DNA of 36,669 nucleotides from Pseudochrobactrum kiredjianiae (GCF_030362795.1 NZ_JAUCBM010000021.1:1-36669); one strand, 5' to 3'. Positions 1 through 7,735 are shown, counted from the stretch's first letter. The notes: generated by a model from the sequence alone, not told the origin. Numbers and translations are program-made.

Positions 1-61
1 CCCTTTAATTAAAGGTGTTTGAAAGTGGAATTTTCTCTGTTTAATAAACGAGGAGATTTTT

Positions 62-325
62 ATGAAAACGACTAGATTTACCGATCCACAAATCCTTGCA
101 ATCTTACGCCAAGCTGAGGGTGGTGTGTCTGTTCCTGAGCTTTGCCGCGAACACGGCATGAGCAATTCAGCATTTTATAAATGGCGCTCGAAATATGGCG
201 GCATGGATGCCTCGATGGTCAGCCAGATGAAATCTATCGAGGATGAAAACCGTCGGCTAAAGAGAATGTTTGCTGACCTGAGCATGCAAAATGACTTACT
301 GAAAGAAGCTCTTGGAAAAAAGTAA
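62..325 (+). CDS. IS3-family transposase OrfA (copy 1)
   Basis: This 87-residue protein is the DNA-binding OrfA of an IS3-family element. An N-terminal helix-turn-helix (about residues 8-45, with [15 protein letters not shown]) is followed by a leucine-zipper-like helix (about 55-85, [19 protein letters not shown]) used for multimerisation. The start has a good AGGAG site at 50-54. The gene ends in GGA AAA AAG TAA: the heptamer A-AAA-AAG at 316-322 is a classical -1 slippery site, and the -1 frame stays open into OrfB, so the full transposase is probably an OrfAB frameshift product. An identical copy lies at 35625-35888. Confidence 0.95.
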   Translation: MKTTRFTDPQILAILRQAEGGVSVPELCREHGMSNSAFYKWRSKYGGMDASMVSQMKSIEDENRRLKRMFADLSMQNDLLKEALGKK

Positions 326-348
326 CGGGGCGCTCGGAGCGTCGAGAT

Positions 349-1149
349 ATGGCCGTGATAGCTGCGAAACGGCCTGATGTCAGTATTGCGTGTGCATGCC
401 GAGCTTTTGAAGTAAGCGAGACCTGTTATCGCTATAGCCCTCTTCTTCGTCATGAGAATGAAGAAATTGCAGATCTTCTGATTGGACTAACGGCAGCTAA
501 AAAGACATGGGGTTTTGGATTGTGCTTTCTTTATCTTCGTAATGTCAAAGGCTATGGCTGGAACCACAAGAGGGTTTATCGTATTTATTGTGAGTTGGAG
601 CTGAACCTTCGAATTAAGCCCCGAAAACGCCTTAAAAGGGATAAACCTGATGCTCTGGTAGTTCCAACAAAACCTAATTTGGTCTGGTCGATGGATTTCA
701 TGGCAGATCAGTTGGCAGACGGCCGGTCATTCCGGCTATTGAATGTACTGGATGATTTTAACCGTGAAGGCTTAGGCATTGAGGTGGATTTCTCTTTGCC
801 AACAGAACGGGTTATTCGAAGTTTGAACCAGATCATCGAATGGCGCGGCAAGCCAGAGACTATACGCGTTGATAATGGCCCGGAATATATCAGTGGTAAA
901 CTTCTGGGGTGGGCTGAAAAACACTCTATTACCATCTTGTATATTCAACCAGGACAGCCTCAGCAAAATGCCTATATTGAACGCTATAACCGGACTGTCA
1001 GGCACGAATGGCTAGACCAATATATCATTGAGACAATTGAAGAAGCGCAAGCCTTCGCGACAGATTGGTTATGGACTTACAACAATGAACGTCCCAATAT
1101 GGGCATAGGCGGAATAACACCCGCGCAGAAACTGAAAATGGCAGCATAA
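349..1149 (+). CDS. IS3-family transposase OrfB (integrase core, copy 1)
   Basis: This is the 266-residue catalytic half of the transposase. The retroviral-integrase-type core carries the DDE residues in SMDFMAD, in RVDNGPEY and in [13 protein letters not shown]. It lies in the -1 frame relative to OrfA and is continuous with it upstream of its own ATG. It is most likely translated mainly by frameshifting at 316-322; independent initiation at 349 has only a weak ribosome site. The frame appears intact to the stop, so the copy is potentially active. Confidence 0.95.
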   Translation: MAVIAAKRPDVSIACACRAFEVSETCYRYSPLLRHENEEIADLLIGLTAAKKTWGFGLCFLYLRNVKGYGWNHKRVYRIYCELELNLRIKPRKRLKRDKPDALVVPTKPNLVWSMDFMADQLADGRSFRLLNVLDDFNREGLGIEVDFSLPTERVIRSLNQIIEWRGKPETIRVDNGPEYISGKLLGWAEKHSITILYIQPGQPQQNAYIERYNRTVRHEWLDQYIIETIEEAQAFATDWLWTYNNERPNMGIGGITPAQKLKMAA

Positions 1150-1190
1150 ATTCCACGCCAGAACCCCGTTAAAAATGGGGGTATTACCCA

Positions 1191-1564
1191 CGGGATCGAC
1201 TTGATAAGACTTTCTCGAAAAACTTTGATACGGGGGCGGGCTTCAAAGGGTGTAACCATATAAAGATTCGTCAAAAAGTGATTCCTCGGTTAGATGGGTG
1301 TTATAAGACTTGGTACCAAGGAATTTGACTGGTATCAAAGGCAGCTATCGCTTTCGGCTTCCTCAGAGCGGACAAACCGCTTTCCACCCCAAATCTGGTC
1401 GCTGGCCAAGCGGTGAGGTGATGTCCGCTTTCGGACAAGCGCGTGCCCCGGCCGAACGGCCGGAATTACGCGCAAAGCAGCCAGTCGTATATAGCAGCAA
1501 GGGATTTCCGCCAGAGAACTGGAACATATGGCAAAAACACTATTTTGCCATGAGTGATGCCATT
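1191..1564. other. Stretch without a supported gene
   Basis: The 374 bases between the IS and hxsA contain one open frame (1310-1627 on +), but its product resembles nothing I recognise and it runs antisense into the end of hxsA. I see no promoter, RNA or repeat I can name. The middle part (about 1360-1470) is GC-richer than both flanks, suggesting a patchwork of joined fragments. Confidence 0.5.
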
Positions 1565-2143
1565 CTATTTCGCCGATATACGAAGTGCATCCAAAGTTTC
1601 TGGGGTGATGGTACCAGTTACTTTTAAGCCGTAGTCTCCCTGCAATCTTTGCAGTCCAGCCTTCATACTTTCACCAAGCACTCCATCAATATTGCCCGTG
1701 TAATATCCAAATGCAAACATAGCGAGCTGAACTTGCTTCACAATATCCTTAAATTTGTCAGCATTCCCTGGAAGCACCCTTAAAGGTGTAGCTGTCTCCG
1801 CGGAGCCGGTTTTAGACGGCGCGGATGGATATTTATTCGGAGCAGGAGCGGTGCGCACAGGAGGATTATATAGAGGCGCAGCATAGCTTGGTGAAGGTGC
1901 ACTATAAGATGGACTACGATAAGAATATCCCCCGGTCGAAGAACGGTGGCTACTATGGCTACGGTGCGAACTGTGACTTCTATGCCCGGCCAGGGTGAAA
2001 TCATGGTCCATTTTAAACACATCAAACAATGACTTCGTTTCTCCACTATCATCGATGGATAGTCGTGGCGGCATAGCCATGGCTTCAACCGGTAAAAATC
2101 CAGCAGCGAACAGCGATGGAATAGCAAATACTTTCTTTTTCAT
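1565..2143 (-). CDS. hxsA: His-Xaa-Ser repeat protein HxsA
   Basis: The 192-residue protein starts with a signal-peptide-like segment (MKKKVFAIPSLFAAGFLPV, ending near AMA). Around residues 50-75 it has tandem His-x-Ser units (GHRSHSSHRSHSSHRSS), the hallmark of HxsA. A Ser/Tyr/Pro-rich linker follows. The last 70 residues, with LAMFAFGYYTGNIDGVLG and TPETLDALR, form a peptidoglycan-binding-type domain. In the Hxs system, HxsA is the presumed substrate of the radical SAM enzymes HxsB and HxsC; the chemistry is not established in general. The ATG at 2143 is chosen because the signal sequence begins there, 7 nt after the upstream hxsC stop. The enzymes needed for modification are absent or broken here, so the protein is probably an orphan. 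Confidence 0.85.
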   Translation of the reverse strand: MKKKVFAIPSLFAAGFLPVEAMAMPPRLSIDDSGETKSLFDVFKMDHDFTLAGHRSHSSHRSHSSHRSSTGGYSYRSPSYSAPSPSYAAPLYNPPVRTAPAPNKYPSAPSKTGSAETATPLRVLPGNADKFKDIVKQVQLAMFAFGYYTGNIDGVLGESMKAGLQRLQGDYGLKVTGTITPETLDALRISAK

Positions 2144-2150
2144 AACATCC

Positions 2151-2420
2151 TCAGCGCTTATAGCCGTGATTTTTCGGGTGCCACTCAAAAAAACCACCAC
2201 AGTGTTCTTTAATAGCGCATCCGTTGCATTCTTCAAGATAAGTCTTTTTCCAGTCCGAAATTGTTGCTGGTGCTAATTCTCTGTAAGCTTCCGGCACAGT
2301 GCAAAGTGGAAAATTATAAAGTTTAGCTTCCAGCCCTCTACTTCGCACAATGTCCAGTCCAGCACCCAACTCCACAAAAGAATTCGAACTGTCAAAGAAA
2401 AGGGTATTCCAGTTCATACG
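2151..2420 (-). pseudogene. hxsC: hxsC C-terminal fragment, cut by IS6 element
   Basis: The last about 88 residues of a radical SAM protein remain. The tail has Cys residues in EECNGCAIKEHCGGFFEWHP, the pattern of an auxiliary iron-sulfur-cluster region, and it ends 7 nt before hxsA, as expected for HxsC in an hxs locus. The radical SAM core (CxxxCxxC) should lie further upstream on the minus strand, but that sequence is replaced by the insertion sequence that begins at 2421. No other hxs gene (hxsB, hxsD) is found beyond the IS, so the locus has lost DNA and cannot function as a complete system. Confidence 0.75.
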
Positions 2421-3305
2421 GGCTCTGTTGCAAAAACCACATTGCTTGACAGATAATAGCCTGTTCTGAGTGACAGGAGCAGGAAATGTCTGATTTCAAG
2501 TGGCGCCATTTTCAGGGTGAGATTATCCTTTGGGCAGTGCGGTGGTATTGTCGCTACGGTGTCAGTTACCGTGATCTTGAGCAGATGATGGGCGAACGAG
2601 GCGTGGGAGTTGATCATTCCACGATTTATCGCTGGGTGCAGAAATACGCGCCGGAGATCGAAAAGCGGCTGCGTTGGCACTGGCGCCGGCCACAATCTAC
2701 GAGCTGGCGTGTGGATGAAACTTATGTGAAGGTCCGTGGACAATGGACTTATTTGTATCGGGCGGTTGACAAGTTCGGTAACACGATCGATTTCTATCTG
2801 TCGTCGACCCGCAATGCCAAGGCGGCCAAGCGATTTCTGGGCAAGGCGCTGAATGGCTTGAAGGATTGGGAAAAACCAACCGTTATCAACACCGACAAGG
2901 CGCCGGCCTACGGCATCGCGATTGCCCAACTCAAGGCCGAAGGCAAATGCCCAAATGAGCTCGTCCACCGGCAGGTCAAGTATCTGAACAACGTTGTCGA
3001 GGCGGATCATGGCAAGCTGAAACAACTGATCAAGCCGGTGCGAGGGTTCAAGACCTTGAAATCAGCCTATGCGACGATCAAGGGTTTTGAGGTCATGCGG
3101 GCGTTACGCAAAGGACAAGCTGCCATTTTTAATCTCACCGGCGACATTCGTGGAGAAGCCCGGATTGTTGAACGAGCTTTCGGCATTGGACCGAGTGCAC
3201 TCACAGAGGCGGTGGCGCTGCTCGCGCAGAATCTCGAAGGTCAGCACGTGTGACCGCGGAGAAAACAGGACCTCTCCAACCAACCGGAATATTTGCAACA
3301 GAGCC
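2421..3305 (+). mobile_element. IS6-family insertion sequence
   Basis: The element is bounded by perfect GGCTCTGTTGCAAA terminal inverted repeats at 2421-2434 and 3292-3305, the standard IS6/IS26-family ends, and is about 885 bp long with one transposase gene. The flanking octamers (ttcatacg on the left, catagctg on the right) do not match. The element is therefore not a simple insertion with an 8-bp duplication; a deletion or cointegrate event next to it is likely, which agrees with both flanking genes being truncated. Confidence 0.93.
2486..3253 (+). CDS. IS6-family DDE transposase
   Basis: The 255-residue transposase has the typical IS6/IS26 layout: an N-terminal HTH region (DHSTIYRWVQKYAPE), then a DDE core with Asp in WRVDETYVKV, Asp in VINTDKAPAYG and Glu in NNVVEADHGKLK. 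It ends with the family tail GFEVMRALRKGQA and RAFGIGPSALTEA. Its length matches the family. A GAGCAGGAAA-type ribosome site precedes the ATG. Overall sequence looks closer to the IS6100-like branch than to IS26, but I cannot assign a named element by eye. Confidence 0.95.
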   Translation: MSDFKWRHFQGEIILWAVRWYCRYGVSYRDLEQMMGERGVGVDHSTIYRWVQKYAPEIEKRLRWHWRRPQSTSWRVDETYVKVRGQWTYLYRAVDKFGNTIDFYLSSTRNAKAAKRFLGKALNGLKDWEKPTVINTDKAPAYGIAIAQLKAEGKCPNELVHRQVKYLNNVVEADHGKLKQLIKPVRGFKTLKSAYATIKGFEVMRALRKGQAAIFNLTGDIRGEARIVERAFGIGPSALTEAVALLAQNLEGQHV

Positions 3306-3524
3306 CATAGCTGTATCTTCAGCTTCTTGGCGTGTATCTGCACCCCAAAAAATACCGCGCTTTTGATCAACTTGTGAATAAGCAATAGCGCCCCAAATTC
3401 CGATACCGTCACTCTCAGGTGGTGTAGGCACTTGGTCGAGAATTACAGGGTCTGCAGCTAATGCAGAGCCTGATATTAATACCGAGACGATGCAGATAGT
3501 TTTAAAGAAATTTCGCATTTTCAC
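3306..3524 (-). pseudogene. DUF4189-type secreted protein, 3' end removed by IS6 element
   Basis: The remaining 73 residues begin with a signal peptide (MKMRNFFKTICIVSVLISGS, cleavage near ALA) and then have WGAIAYS and GIFWGADTRQEAEDTAM, the start of a DUF4189 domain. This domain normally continues with conserved cysteines, and that part is missing: the reading frame runs straight into the IS6 end at 3305. DUF4189 proteins are small exported proteins of unknown function. Base composition matches the AT-rich hxs fragment rather than the island to the right. Confidence 0.7.
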
Positions 3525-3527
3525 ACC

Positions 3528-3788
3528 TTAATAAAGACCGCGTGTTGAGTTAGGTTTAGTGACTTCAACACTTTTCTTTTCTGCGGCCGGTGCTGACCGG
3601 ACTACAGCTTTAGGTTTTGGGCTTGGTACGGATTTTGTTTTGGCTACTTTATCAGCGGCAGCTTTTTCATTCGCTATTTGCGTTGCGATTTCTTTTGCAG
3701 CCTTGGTTGAAACAACTGTTCCATAAGGATCAGTTCCAGCAGCGTTTAAGGCTTGCTCATAACCATCCCACTCGCTCAAATCGATCAC
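3528..3788 (-). CDS. Lys/Ala/Pro-rich small protein, probably an N-terminally truncated remnant
   Basis: An 86-residue frame can start at GTG 3788 (an in-frame stop lies just upstream). It has no signal peptide. The first 30 residues (LSEWDGYEQALNAAGTDPYG) look like part of a folded domain, and the rest is a low-complexity Lys-Ala-Pro tail (EKAAADKVAKTKSVPSPKPK). It lies 3 nt upstream of the DUF4189 gene, so both probably belonged to one operon. The base composition changes at about 3790-3800, just at its 5' end, so the original N-terminus was likely lost when this DNA was joined to the integrase island. I do not recognise a family. Confidence 0.45.
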   Translation of the reverse strand: MIDLSEWDGYEQALNAAGTDPYGTVVSTKAAKEIATQIANEKAAADKVAKTKSVPSPKPKAVVRSAPAAEKKSVEVTKPNSTRGLY

Positions 3789-3850
3789 GTTGGATCACGC
3801 ACAAGCACGCTGAATCACTAGGAAATTCGCGTATTTTTGGTCTTGCGTAG

Positions 3851-3911
3851 TGGGGGCGGTTTTGGCAAATTGGGGGCGGTTTAAGGGGTAAGAAACGGCA
3901 TTCCGCCCCCA
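3851..3911. repeat. Int-proximal repeats: two direct TGGGGGCGGTTT copies and one inverted partial copy
   Basis: TGGGGGCGGTTT occurs at 3851-3862 and again at 3871-3882, 20 bp apart, and CCGCCCCCA at 3903-3911 is an inverted partial copy. They lie 60-120 bp upstream of the integrase start. Spacing of two helical turns and this location suggest integrase or excisionase arm-type binding sites. The sequence proves only the repeats; the role is inferred. Confidence 0.55.
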
Positions 3912-3967
3912 GCAAACGATCCCCGTTTCTCCTTGACCGATCCCAGTTGCGGGACAGGAGAAACGTG

Positions 3968-5221
3968 ATGCCAAGCCTGACCGATACCGCGATCCGACAT
4001 GCGTTGAAGCGGGTCGAAGCGAGCCAGAAGCAAGAAAACCTCGCCGACGGCGAAGGGCGCGGGACCGGACGGCTCGTCCTCGTCCTGAAGCCCATGCCCA
4101 AGCGCGTGACCGCCGACTGGATGGCGCAGCAATGGCGCGACGGCAAGCGCGCCAAAAAGAAGATCGGCGCCTATCCATCCATGCCCCTCGTCGAAGCGCG
4201 CGCGATCTTCAAGCGCGACTATGCCGACGTCATCCAGAAGGGCCGGAGCATCAGGATCGCGACCGATACGCGGCCCGGAACTGTCGCCGACCTGTTCGAG
4301 GGCTATGTCGCCTCGCTCAAGAGCGCAGGCAAGCCGTCGTGGAAGGAAACGGAAAAAGGCCTGAACAAGATCGCCGACACGCTTGGCCGCAACCGTCTCG
4401 CTCGCGAGATCGAGCCCGATGAGATCGTCGAGGTGATCCGACCAATCTACGACCGTGGGGCACGGGCGATGGCCGACCACGTCCGCGGCTATATTCACGC
4501 AGCCTTTGGCTGGGGCATGAAGTCCGACAACGACTATCGGAACACTTCGCCACGCCGTTTCCGAATTCCCTTCAATCCGGCCACAGGCATTCCGACCGAA
4601 CCCAAGGTCCAGGGCACGCGCTGGCTCGACGAGGACGAGTTCGTCCGTCTCTATCGCTGGCTGGAAAGCCCCGACACGCCCATCCACCCGCCCTACACCC
4701 GCGCCGTTCGCATTCTCATGCTGACCGGCCAGCGGGTCCAGGAAATCGCTCGCCTCCACATCGACCAATGGGATGCCAAGGAGCGGATCATCGACTGGTC
4801 AAAGACCAAGAACCTTCAGCCGCATGCCGTCCCAGTGCCGTCGCTCGCCGCCGAGTTGCTCGAAGCCATCAACGTGAACGAATATGGCTGGTTCTTCCCA
4901 TCCGCGACGGATCCGTCGAAGCCGGTCAGCCATGGCACGCTTTACTCGTTCATGTGGCGCCAGCGCGATCGCGGCGTCATCCCCTATGTGACGAACCGCG
5001 ATCTCCGCCGCACCTTCAAGACCTTGGCGGGCAAGGCGGGCGTCTCGAAGGAAATCCGCGACCGTCTCCAGAACCACGCGCTTCAGGACGTCAGCTCCAA
5101 GAACTACGACCGCTGGAACTACATGCCCGAGAAGCGGGCCGGCATGGCGAAGTGGGACAAATTCGTCCGCGCGATGCTGGCAAAGAAGAAAGGCGACGGC
5201 GCCTTGAAGAAGGCAGCGTGA
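3968..5221 (+). CDS. int: Tyrosine recombinase / phage-type integrase
   Basis: The 417-residue protein is a site-specific tyrosine recombinase of the kind carried by genomic islands and ICEs. The N-terminal third is an arm-binding region (ADWMAQQWRDGKRAKKKIGAYP resembles the DUF4102 fold), the middle is a SAM-like core-binding domain, and the C-terminal catalytic domain has Arg in MLTGQRVQEIARL, then DLRRTFKTLAG, LQNHALQ and the nucleophile Tyr in SSKNYDRWNY. The usual His before the second Arg is replaced (NRDLRR). The ATG at 3968 follows AGGAG with 9-nt spacing. The stop overlaps the next gene (GTGA). It presumably mobilised the defence module and perhaps the stress island. Confidence 0.9.
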   Translation: MPSLTDTAIRHALKRVEASQKQENLADGEGRGTGRLVLVLKPMPKRVTADWMAQQWRDGKRAKKKIGAYPSMPLVEARAIFKRDYADVIQKGRSIRIATDTRPGTVADLFEGYVASLKSAGKPSWKETEKGLNKIADTLGRNRLAREIEPDEIVEVIRPIYDRGARAMADHVRGYIHAAFGWGMKSDNDYRNTSPRRFRIPFNPATGIPTEPKVQGTRWLDEDEFVRLYRWLESPDTPIHPPYTRAVRILMLTGQRVQEIARLHIDQWDAKERIIDWSKTKNLQPHAVPVPSLAAELLEAINVNEYGWFFPSATDPSKPVSHGTLYSFMWRQRDRGVIPYVTNRDLRRTFKTLAGKAGVSKEIRDRLQNHALQDVSSKNYDRWNYMPEKRAGMAKWDKFVRAMLAKKKGDGALKKAA

Positions 5222-5634
5222 GCGGTCGGCTTCTCGTGCTGGCCGCCGCCGCCACGCTCGGCTACGCCGCCCCGGCCCACGCAGATCCGTGCGAAGGCAC
5301 TCTCCCCACGCGGGCAGGCGTCCAGTTCTCCGGCATCGTCCGATATGTGGGAGATGGCGACGGCCTCTGTGTCGGGCGAACGGCGGACCCCAATGAGTGG
5401 ATTGAAGTCCGCCTCGCCGATTTCAATGCCCCGGAACTACACACTCCCGGCGGTCCTGCGGCCAAGGCGGCGCTCGAACGCCTGGCCCTACAGCGCGAAG
5501 TCATATGCGCATCCGAGCACGGGCACGGCGGCCGTGTCCGGTCCTTTGACCGCGTTATCGCGCGCTGCCGGATCAGCGGAGCCAGTCTTGGCGACCTGCT
5601 GCGTCAGGCCGGCGTAGCCGAGGGCGGCAACTGA
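5218..5634 (+). CDS. Secreted thermonuclease-like (SNase-fold) protein
   Basis: The 138-residue protein starts at a GTG overlapping the integrase stop and has a signal peptide (LLVLAAAATLGYAAPAHA). The mature part shows the staphylococcal-nuclease OB-fold pattern: GIVRYVGDGDGLCV, WIEVRLADFNAPE, then AALERLALQREVICASE, GRVRSFDRVIARC and ASLGDLLRQAGVAEGG. Family members hydrolyse DNA and RNA with Ca2+, but the catalytic Arg/Glu set is only partly recognisable, so activity is uncertain. Small SNase-like proteins often accompany integrases of mobile elements. Confidence 0.75.
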   Translation: MSGRLLVLAAAATLGYAAPAHADPCEGTLPTRAGVQFSGIVRYVGDGDGLCVGRTADPNEWIEVRLADFNAPELHTPGGPAAKAALERLALQREVICASEHGHGGRVRSFDRVIARCRISGASLGDLLRQAGVAEGGN

Positions 5635-5659
5635 TGCGATCCATCTCACCATTGACTCG

Positions 5660-5679
5660 ATATAGCTTGGAGGCTATAT
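5660..5679. promoter_or_regulatory. Palindromic operator over the higB start
   Basis: ATATAGC-TTGGAG-GCTATAT is a perfect 7-bp inverted repeat (5660-5666 and 5673-5679) with a 6-bp centre. It covers the ribosome-binding site and runs into the ATG at 5678. A TTGACT hexamer sits just upstream at 5652-5657. This is the expected place for a HigA-type antitoxin operator controlling the whole five-gene operon; in RNA the same repeat could form a hairpin presenting or masking the ribosome site. Confidence 0.65.
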
Positions 5680-6043
5680 GACTTGGAACGTCAGACTCCA
5701 TAATGCCTTCGAGGCGGAGTTTCTGGCTTTCGAGCGCGAGGTCCAGACCGAATTGCTGGCGGTCGCGAAGCTGCTGGGCGAATACGGCCCGCAGCTCGGT
5801 CGGCCCTATGCCGACACGCTCAAAGGCTCGAAACACGCTAACATGAAGGAGATGCGTTTCTCGGCTGCCGATGGCGAATGGCGTGCTGCCTTCGCCTTCG
5901 ATCCCGAACGGAAGGCTATTCTTCTCGTCGCGGGAGACAAATCGGGCGGCAGCCAGAAGCGCTTCTACAAGCAGCTTATCGCAAAGGCGGACAGCCGGTT
6001 TTCCGATCATTTGGGAAACCTGAAATCTGCGAAGAAAGGATGA
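5678..6043 (+). CDS. HigB/RelE-superfamily toxin (Gp49-like)
   Basis: The 121-residue protein matches the phage-derived Gp49-like / HigB branch of the RelE superfamily. Recognisable parts are LAFEREVQTELLAVAKLLGEYG, GRPYADTLKGSKHANMKEMRF, then WRAAFAFDPERKAILLVAGDKSG and FYKQLIAKADSRF. Such toxins are mRNA interferases that act at the ribosome. The gene order is toxin first, then antitoxin, typical for HigBA. The antitoxin begins 4 nt downstream. It heads a chain of coupled genes ending with an ATPase, which is unusual for a plain toxin-antitoxin pair. Confidence 0.85.
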   Translation: MTWNVRLHNAFEAEFLAFEREVQTELLAVAKLLGEYGPQLGRPYADTLKGSKHANMKEMRFSAADGEWRAAFAFDPERKAILLVAGDKSGGSQKRFYKQLIAKADSRFSDHLGNLKSAKKG

Positions 6044-6047
6044 TCCT

Positions 6048-6419
6048 ATGGGACGGAGCCTCGATGAGGTCATTGCTTCCCTGCCCCGCGACCAGCAGGA
6101 GCAGATTGAAGCGCGCTATGACGAGCTTCGGCAGGAGGTCGAAGGACTCCGCGAATTGCGGCAGATCGCCGGCAAGGCCCAGGAAGATGTCGCAACGGCC
6201 CTCAACATCAAACAACCTTCCGTTTCCAAGATCGAGAACCAGGCGGATATGTATCTCTCGACGCTGCGTAGCTACGTCGAGGCTATTGGCGGGAAGCTCG
6301 AACTAACGGTGAAGCTACCGGCCCGGCCTCCGGTGCGGATCGAACATTTAGGCGATCTCGCTCAGCCGACCACGAAAGCGTCTGGTCGCAGGGCTGGGCC
6401 TCGACGGAGGATTGCTTGA
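6048..6419 (+). CDS. HigA-like XRE antitoxin
   Basis: The 123-residue protein has a helical N-terminus and a Cro/C1-type helix-turn-helix at about residues 37-64 (LRQIAGKAQEDVATALNIKQ followed by PSVSKIENQ), then a segment typical of HigB partners (STLRSYVEAIGGKLELTVKL). It should neutralise the upstream toxin and repress the operon by binding the palindrome at 5660-5679. Its 30-residue basic C-terminal tail is longer than usual. The stop codon overlaps the TTG start of the SIR2-like gene, so antitoxin and effector translation are coupled. Confidence 0.88.
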   Translation: MGRSLDEVIASLPRDQQEQIEARYDELRQEVEGLRELRQIAGKAQEDVATALNIKQPSVSKIENQADMYLSTLRSYVEAIGGKLELTVKLPARPPVRIEHLGDLAQPTTKASGRRAGPRRRIA

Positions 6420-7735
6420 CTCCTCAGACGATCGCTCGGCTTCTAGCTTCCATGAATGCGGGCCGCCTGCTGGTTGTCTGCGGTGCTGGGCTGTCAATGG
6501 CGCCACCGAGCAGCCTGCCGTCAGCGCGCGCGGTCGCCGAGCGCTGTTTCGACAAATACCGTCTTGAATCGGACCCGACCTGCGACCTTGTTCTTCGGGA
6601 TAATCTTGAGGCTCTCGCTGAGCACTTTGCCGGCCTGAGCACCCTGCAGTCGGTCTTCATCGAACATCTGGTGCCTTGGCCTGCTTTCGTGCGCCCTTCC
6701 AACACAGGGCACGCCGCGATAGCGGACTTCCTTATCACCCGCGCCGCCGTCGCCGGCATATCGAGCAATTACGACACTTTGATCGAACGTCGCGCATGGG
6801 ACTATGGCGCTGACTTTCGCGGCTCGCTCGACGGCGACGAGGCCATTGGCGACGCCATTCGTCAGGCACCCTTGCTGAAATTCCATGGTTGCTCCCACCG
6901 CGACAGGCCATCCACCGTCTGGGCGACGTCGCAGCTCGACGATCCGACGATTTCCGCCCGCATTGCCCGAAGCAAGGTGTGGATGGCAGCGAACCTTCGG
7001 CATAAGGATCTTCTCGTCGTCGGGTTCTGGTCGGATTGGGAATATCTTAACGCCGTAATCGGCGAAGCCCTGATAGACGTGCAGCCTCTGTCTGTAACGG
7101 TCATCGATCTCTCGGCGACAAACGCGCTCGAGCAGAAGGCGCCGCAGCTTTGGCAGATAGCGCACGCGCAAAACGTGACCTTTGAGCATGTCCAGGAGTC
7201 GGGAGCCGTGGCCTTGGACGAGCTTCGCCGCGCGTTCTCATCAAACTATCTGCGCCAAGTCCTCGACGCTGGACGGGCGGCCTTCGAGCAAGCGACCGGC
7301 GTCGATTGCGATCCGGCATGGCTTGAAATCGGGGATTTCGACAGCGAGGCGCTGTATGGCCTCAGGCGAGATGCGGAAGGCGTTCCGGCGGCGGAGCCGG
7401 CGAAGCTGCTGCGCCCCGGCAGTCCCGAGGCGCTGGGCTTTTTTCATCTGCTGCTGCGCCAGGCTGGAGCCGTACAACGCGCCGATGGCTATGAGCTAAA
7501 CGGTCGAAGCATTCGCGTCATCAACGGGACGCAGTCCATCCTCGGGACGCTGCGGGGAAAGTTTGTTGAACCGCCCGCTGCGATGCAGTCGGACATTGTT
7601 GTTGCGGTCGGTGCGACCGACTTGGGCGTCCCGGACAACGTGGTTCGCAGCGGGCGCGCAGGCGACGTCATTCGCCCTGACGCGGCGGGCGAATGGTTCG
7701 ACCTCCAAGGGGCAAGAGGCGCGCTGGGCATCTAA
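6416..7735 (+). CDS. SIR2-like NAD-binding protein, candidate defence effector
   Basis: The 439-residue protein has an N-terminal SIR2-like (SIR2_2-type) domain: GAGLS at residues 23-27, SSNYDTLIE with Asn118 and Asp120, LLKFHGC with His157, and VVGFWSDWEY at 201-210. The Asn and His used for NAD cleavage in defence SIR2 proteins are present, so NAD hydrolysis is plausible. Residues about 250-439 form a second region I do not recognise. The TTG start at 6416 is preferred because GGAGG lies at 6406-6410 and the codon overlaps the antitoxin stop; the next in-frame ATG is at 6452. The stop overlaps the next start by one base. No membrane segment is seen. Confidence 0.8.
   Translation: MTPQTIARLLASMNAGRLLVVCGAGLSMAPPSSLPSARAVAERCFDKYRLESDPTCDLVLRDNLEALAEHFAGLSTLQSVFIEHLVPWPAFVRPSNTGHAAIADFLITRAAVAGISSNYDTLIERRAWDYGADFRGSLDGDEAIGDAIRQAPLLKFHGCSHRDRPSTVWATSQLDDPTISARIARSKVWMAANLRHKDLLVVGFWSDWEYLNAVIGEALIDVQPLSVTVIDLSATNALEQKAPQLWQIAHAQNVTFEHVQESGAVALDELRRAFSSNYLRQVLDAGRAAFEQATGVDCDPAWLEIGDFDSEALYGLRRDAEGVPAAEPAKLLRPGSPEALGFFHLLLRQAGAVQRADGYELNGRSIRVINGTQSILGTLRGKFVEPPAAMQSDIVVAVGATDLGVPDNVVRSGRAGDVIRPDAAGEWFDLQGARGALGI

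Larger units (their letters stand above)
1..1190 (+). mobile_element. IS3-family insertion sequence, copy 1 (left tip missing)
   Basis: Two overlapping transposase frames (OrfA, OrfB with DDE residues) mark an IS3-family element. The right end is read at 1190, where the reverse complement begins TGGGTAATACCCCC. The second copy of the element shows a matching left end TGGTAATCCCCCC at 35554, so the window starts about 10 bases inside the element and a full copy is close to 1,200 bp. The inverted repeats keep matching imperfectly into the element as far as GTGGAATTT. The element is clearly AT-richer than the island. Confidence 0.9.

Noticed and set aside
1310..1627. 105-codon frame between the IS and hxsA
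   Set aside because: Unlike any family I know, overlaps the hxsA end antisense, and crosses a change of base composition.
3881..4768. 295-codon minus-strand frame opposite the integrase
   Set aside because: Shadow of the GC-rich integrase gene, with no ribosome site or recognisable domain.
4768..5217. Longer version of the thermonuclease-like gene starting inside the integrase gene
   Set aside because: The upstream part is an Arg/Pro-rich shadow of the integrase; the signal peptide begins at GTG 5218.
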